Shown one piece after another: positions 4,648 through 6,821 of a stretch of 6,821 nucleotides of DNA (positions are counted from its first letter, which is position 1; every line of letters starts with the position of its first letter). The stretch comes from Methanocorpusculum sp. (lineage in GTDB: Archaea; Halobacteriota; Methanomicrobia; Methanomicrobiales; Methanocorpusculaceae): NCBI GenBank assembly GCA_029987315.1, contig DALTVZ010000135.1, positions 1 through 6,821 on the forward strand, read 5' to 3'. Made by a program: the position numbers and the translations under genes. Below the pieces are notes generated by a model, which saw nothing but the letters and a program-made list of their open reading frames with translations, was not told the DNA's origin and ran no database searches.

Positions 4648-6270
4648 TTGAAATCAATATATGTTATAGGCCATCGCCACCCCGATACAGACAGTATTTG
4701 TAGTGCTATCGGCTATGCGGCATTTCTGAACCGGGAGGGTGTAAATACGTATATTGCCGCACGATGCGGTGATATGAACGCCGAATCGAAGTTTGCTCTC
4801 GCAAAGTTCGATGCCGAAGACCCAGCCCTGGTTCTCAGTGTCGAGCCTTCGGTGGCCGATATCCCGTTCACCCACCCGGAAAGTGCGAACGCAGAAACTC
4901 CGACGATCGATGTTATCGAACTGATGGACAGAAACGATCTGCGAAATCTGCCGATCACGAATGCAGATGGCAACCTGATCGGGCTCGTGAGTGAACACGG
5001 TCTTGCACGGGCATATGTTTCAAACACAAAAATGGAGACGCTCGCTGTTTCTCCGGTGAGCGTGGATACTTTGGCACGGATCCTTCATGGAACGGTACAG
5101 GTACAAAATCATACCGTTCTGGAAGGGGCGGTGTACATTTCGATCGACGCTCTGCACGTGATCCTCTCCCGCATCACGAAAAAGGACATCGCCATAGTTG
5201 GGGATGATGAACCAACACAACTTGCCCTGACCTCGGCGGGAATAGCGGCTTTGATCATCGCCGATTCTGCGCCGGTCGGACAACGGCTTCTTACCTCGGC
5301 AGCGGAAAAAGGCGTGACAGTGATCTCTACTGAAGTTGACGCATTTGGCGTGGCGAAGATGATCCACCTGACACTTCCAGCCGAGACGATCATGACAACT
5401 GACGTGCCAACGGTCCGCATGGCGGATACGATGGAGTATGTGAAGCAGGTCGTTTCGAACTCGAGATATCGTACAGCGTGTGTGGTGGACGAGAGCGGAA
5501 AACTGCTTGGAACGATCTCCCGAAACTCTTTGATGGAGGATGTGGCAAAGTCGGTGATCCTGGTGGATCATAATGAGTATAGTCAGGCGGTGAAGGGGAT
5601 CGAAACCGCCGACATCATCGAGATCATCGATCACCACCGGCTTGGGGCGATGGCGACCCTTCGGCCGATCCGTTTCGATATGGAACCGGTCGGCTCGACC
5701 TCGACGATCGTGACGAGACGGTTCATGGAAGCGGGCATCAAACCGGAGAAACAGATCGCAGGGATCCTGCTTTCCGGGATCCTTTCGGACACGCTTGGTC
5801 TGAAGATGTCGACGACGACAAAACAGGACGAGGATGCCGTGACGTTTCTTTCGATTATCGCAGAGGTCGATCCAATCACCTACGCAAACGAGCTGATCGC
5901 AGAAGGTATGTCCCTGTCCGGGGTCTCACAGGTTGAACTGCTCGAACGGGATACGAAGGAGTATAACCTGTCGGGAAAACGTGTTATCATCTCCCAGATC
6001 CTGGTCCCGTCCTATGCGTATGCGAAAAACAATACGGAGGCGATCTATGCGGCACTGGATACAAAAATGCATCAACCGCATGCCCCGGACATTTATATCG
6101 CGTTGTATACAAGTGTTTCCGAGATGGGGTCGGATATGTTTGCTGCGGCAAATGAAACAACAATGCTCGCGATGAACTGGGAGAAAATACCGATGCATCT
6201 TCCAGGTGTGGTGTCCAGAAAGAAAGACTTCGTCCCGTACTTCGGACGAAGACTGGATACGATTTTTTGA
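4648..6270 (+). CDS. Family II (manganese-dependent) inorganic pyrophosphatase with CBS and DRTGG domains
   Basis: It hydrolyses pyrophosphate to phosphate, pulling biosynthetic reactions forward. From the TTG start it is 540 residues: DHH domain with metal ligands H9, D13 and D15 in GHRHPDTDS; CBS1 (about 65-125); DRTGG domain (about 137-243); CBS2 (about 244-303); then the rest of the DHH domain with DHN (307-309), DHH (328-330) and GSTST (349-353); and a DHHA2 domain (about 412-540) ending with the substrate-binding SRKK (523-526). This order matches nucleotide-regulated CBS-PPases, in which AMP or ADP inhibits and ATP or diadenosine polyphosphates activate. The in-frame GTG at 4567 would add 27 residues ahead of a domain that normally begins at the first strand, and it lacks a ribosome site. 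All catalytic motifs are intact. Confidence 0.94.
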   Translation: MKSIYVIGHRHPDTDSICSAIGYAAFLNREGVNTYIAARCGDMNAESKFALAKFDAEDPALVLSVEPSVADIPFTHPESANAETPTIDVIELMDRNDLRNLPITNADGNLIGLVSEHGLARAYVSNTKMETLAVSPVSVDTLARILHGTVQVQNHTVLEGAVYISIDALHVILSRITKKDIAIVGDDEPTQLALTSAGIAALIIADSAPVGQRLLTSAAEKGVTVISTEVDAFGVAKMIHLTLPAETIMTTDVPTVRMADTMEYVKQVVSNSRYRTACVVDESGKLLGTISRNSLMEDVAKSVILVDHNEYSQAVKGIETADIIEIIDHHRLGAMATLRPIRFDMEPVGSTSTIVTRRFMEAGIKPEKQIAGILLSGILSDTLGLKMSTTTKQDEDAVTFLSIIAEVDPITYANELIAEGMSLSGVSQVELLERDTKEYNLSGKRVIISQILVPSYAYAKNNTEAIYAALDTKMHQPHAPDIYIALYTSVSEMGSDMFAAANETTMLAMNWEKIPMHLPGVVSRKKDFVPYFGRRLDTIF

Positions 6271-6279
6271 TTTTTTTTT
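6271..6279 (+). terminator. T9 terminator after the pyrophosphatase gene
   Basis: Nine T residues follow the TGA stop directly, and six more T residues (6263-6268) run into the stop codon. No hairpin is needed or seen. Confidence 0.6.
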
Positions 6280-6283
6280 AGAT

Positions 6284-6293
6284 AAATATATAC
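6284..6293 (+). promoter_or_regulatory. Strong TATA box of the metallophosphoesterase gene
   Basis: AAATATATAC lies about 33 nt before the ATG at 6321 and directly after the upstream T-tract, so the gene should be transcribed on its own. Predicted initiation near 6313 leaves a leader of about 8 nt with no Shine-Dalgarno site. Confidence 0.6.
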
Positions 6294-6320
6294 ACTTATT
6301 TCGCTAAGAAAAACTAAAAT

Positions 6321-6821
6321 ATGTCTCGCTTTTTTTCAGTAACACTGATCCTTGTCATCATGCTGCTTGTATTTTCAAGCGGATGTGTGAGTCAGACAGG
6401 ATCTGTCAACACAACGGAACGGACCGTGCTTCCGCTCGATCCGGGAACAAATATGACCATAACTCCGGAAAATCTCGGCATCTATCATTTTAACGGGTTT
6501 GGTCAGTGGACATATGCCGAGGGCGTGCCGATAACGGTGAGGAATGAACTCGCCGGAGGCGAGATCCCTGCAGATAAGGGGACAAGGCTGCTTTCCTTTG
6601 CGACGATATCAGATATCCACATCACCGATGAGGAGTCTCCACTCCAGATGATCGCTCTTGGTTATCTCCGACCTTTCCCATCGGCGTATTCACCTGTCTC
6701 GATGTTTACGACCCAGGTGCTGAATGCCGCAGTTCGAACGATCAATGACATAAATAAAACGGACGGTGTCGATCTGGTACTATCCCTTGGAGATGCGGTA
6801 AACAACGCCCAGTACAATGAA
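6321..6821 (+). CDS. Lipoprotein metallophosphoesterase, 5' part only
   Basis: The frame opens at ATG 6321 and runs uninterrupted off the right edge, giving 167 residues. A hydrophobic signal peptide (about 4-21) ends in a lipobox, SSGC, with C22 as the probable lipid anchor, which places the enzyme outside the membrane. The calcineurin-like phosphoesterase fold begins with the strand LLSFATISDIHI, whose D98 and H100 form the DxH metal motif. A second metal motif follows at GDAVNN (157-162). The remaining motifs (GNHD and the later histidines) would lie beyond the window. The insert between the two motifs (about 101-156), with YSPVSMFTTQ, resembles a subfamily of secreted metallophosphoesterases of unknown substrate. 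Whether it cleaves phosphomonoesters, diesters or nucleotides cannot be told from this part. Confidence 0.88.
   Translation, partial: MSRFFSVTLILVIMLLVFSSGCVSQTGSVNTTERTVLPLDPGTNMTITPENLGIYHFNGFGQWTYAEGVPITVRNELAGGEIPADKGTRLLSFATISDIHITDEESPLQMIALGYLRPFPSAYSPVSMFTTQVLNAAVRTINDINKTDGVDLVLSLGDAVNNAQYNE

Noticed and set aside
5020..5637. 205-codon minus-strand open frame inside the pyrophosphatase gene
   Set aside because: It is wholly antisense to well-conserved CBS and DRTGG coding sequence, and its His/Arg/Cys-rich translation is typical of a shadow frame.

Overview
The window looks like chromosomal DNA of a methanogenic euryarchaeon, probably of the order Methanomicrobiales and perhaps close to Methanocorpusculum. 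That placement is inference from gene content and style. The archaeal content is clear: a short archaeal-type triosephosphate isomerase, the archaeal multiprotein-bridging factor aMBF1, the proteasome-activating ATPase PAN and a UPF0058 protein. Several genes lack a Shine-Dalgarno site and have an A/T-rich TATA-like element about 25-35 nt before the start. Genes end in plain T-tracts rather than bacterial hairpin terminators.

Layout, left to right. Bases 3-77 hold what may be the last codons of a plus-strand gene. It converges on a minus-strand pair, aMBF1 (802-1329) followed by tpiA (137-802), which overlap by one base (TAATG). PAN (1501-2769, plus) diverges from aMBF1 across a 171-nt region that carries an 8-bp inverted repeat and probable promoters. 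After PAN comes a 214-nt gene-free stretch (2770-2983) with a T-tract and then a dense run of perfect hairpins and palindromes (about 2854-2937). This is the most unusual part of the window. Next are a RimK-type ATP-grasp ligase (2984-3787) and a small lipoprotein (3816-4208), both plus. A UPF0058 gene (4237-4527, minus) converges on the lipoprotein. Diverging from UPF0058 is a long regulated family II inorganic pyrophosphatase with CBS and DRTGG domains (4648-6270; I prefer a TTG start). The window ends inside a lipoprotein metallophosphoesterase (6321-6821, continuing off the right edge).

The genes are mostly core housekeeping: glycolysis/gluconeogenesis (tpiA), transcription (aMBF1), regulated protein degradation (PAN) and pyrophosphate removal. 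With them are two surface lipoproteins and a peptide-ligase-like enzyme that may act in cofactor biosynthesis. I see no mobile element, CRISPR array, tRNA or rRNA, and no clear multigene novel system. The best candidate for something undescribed is the hairpin cluster at 2854-2937, which could be a genome-wide intergenic repeat or a structured, possibly minus-strand, RNA.
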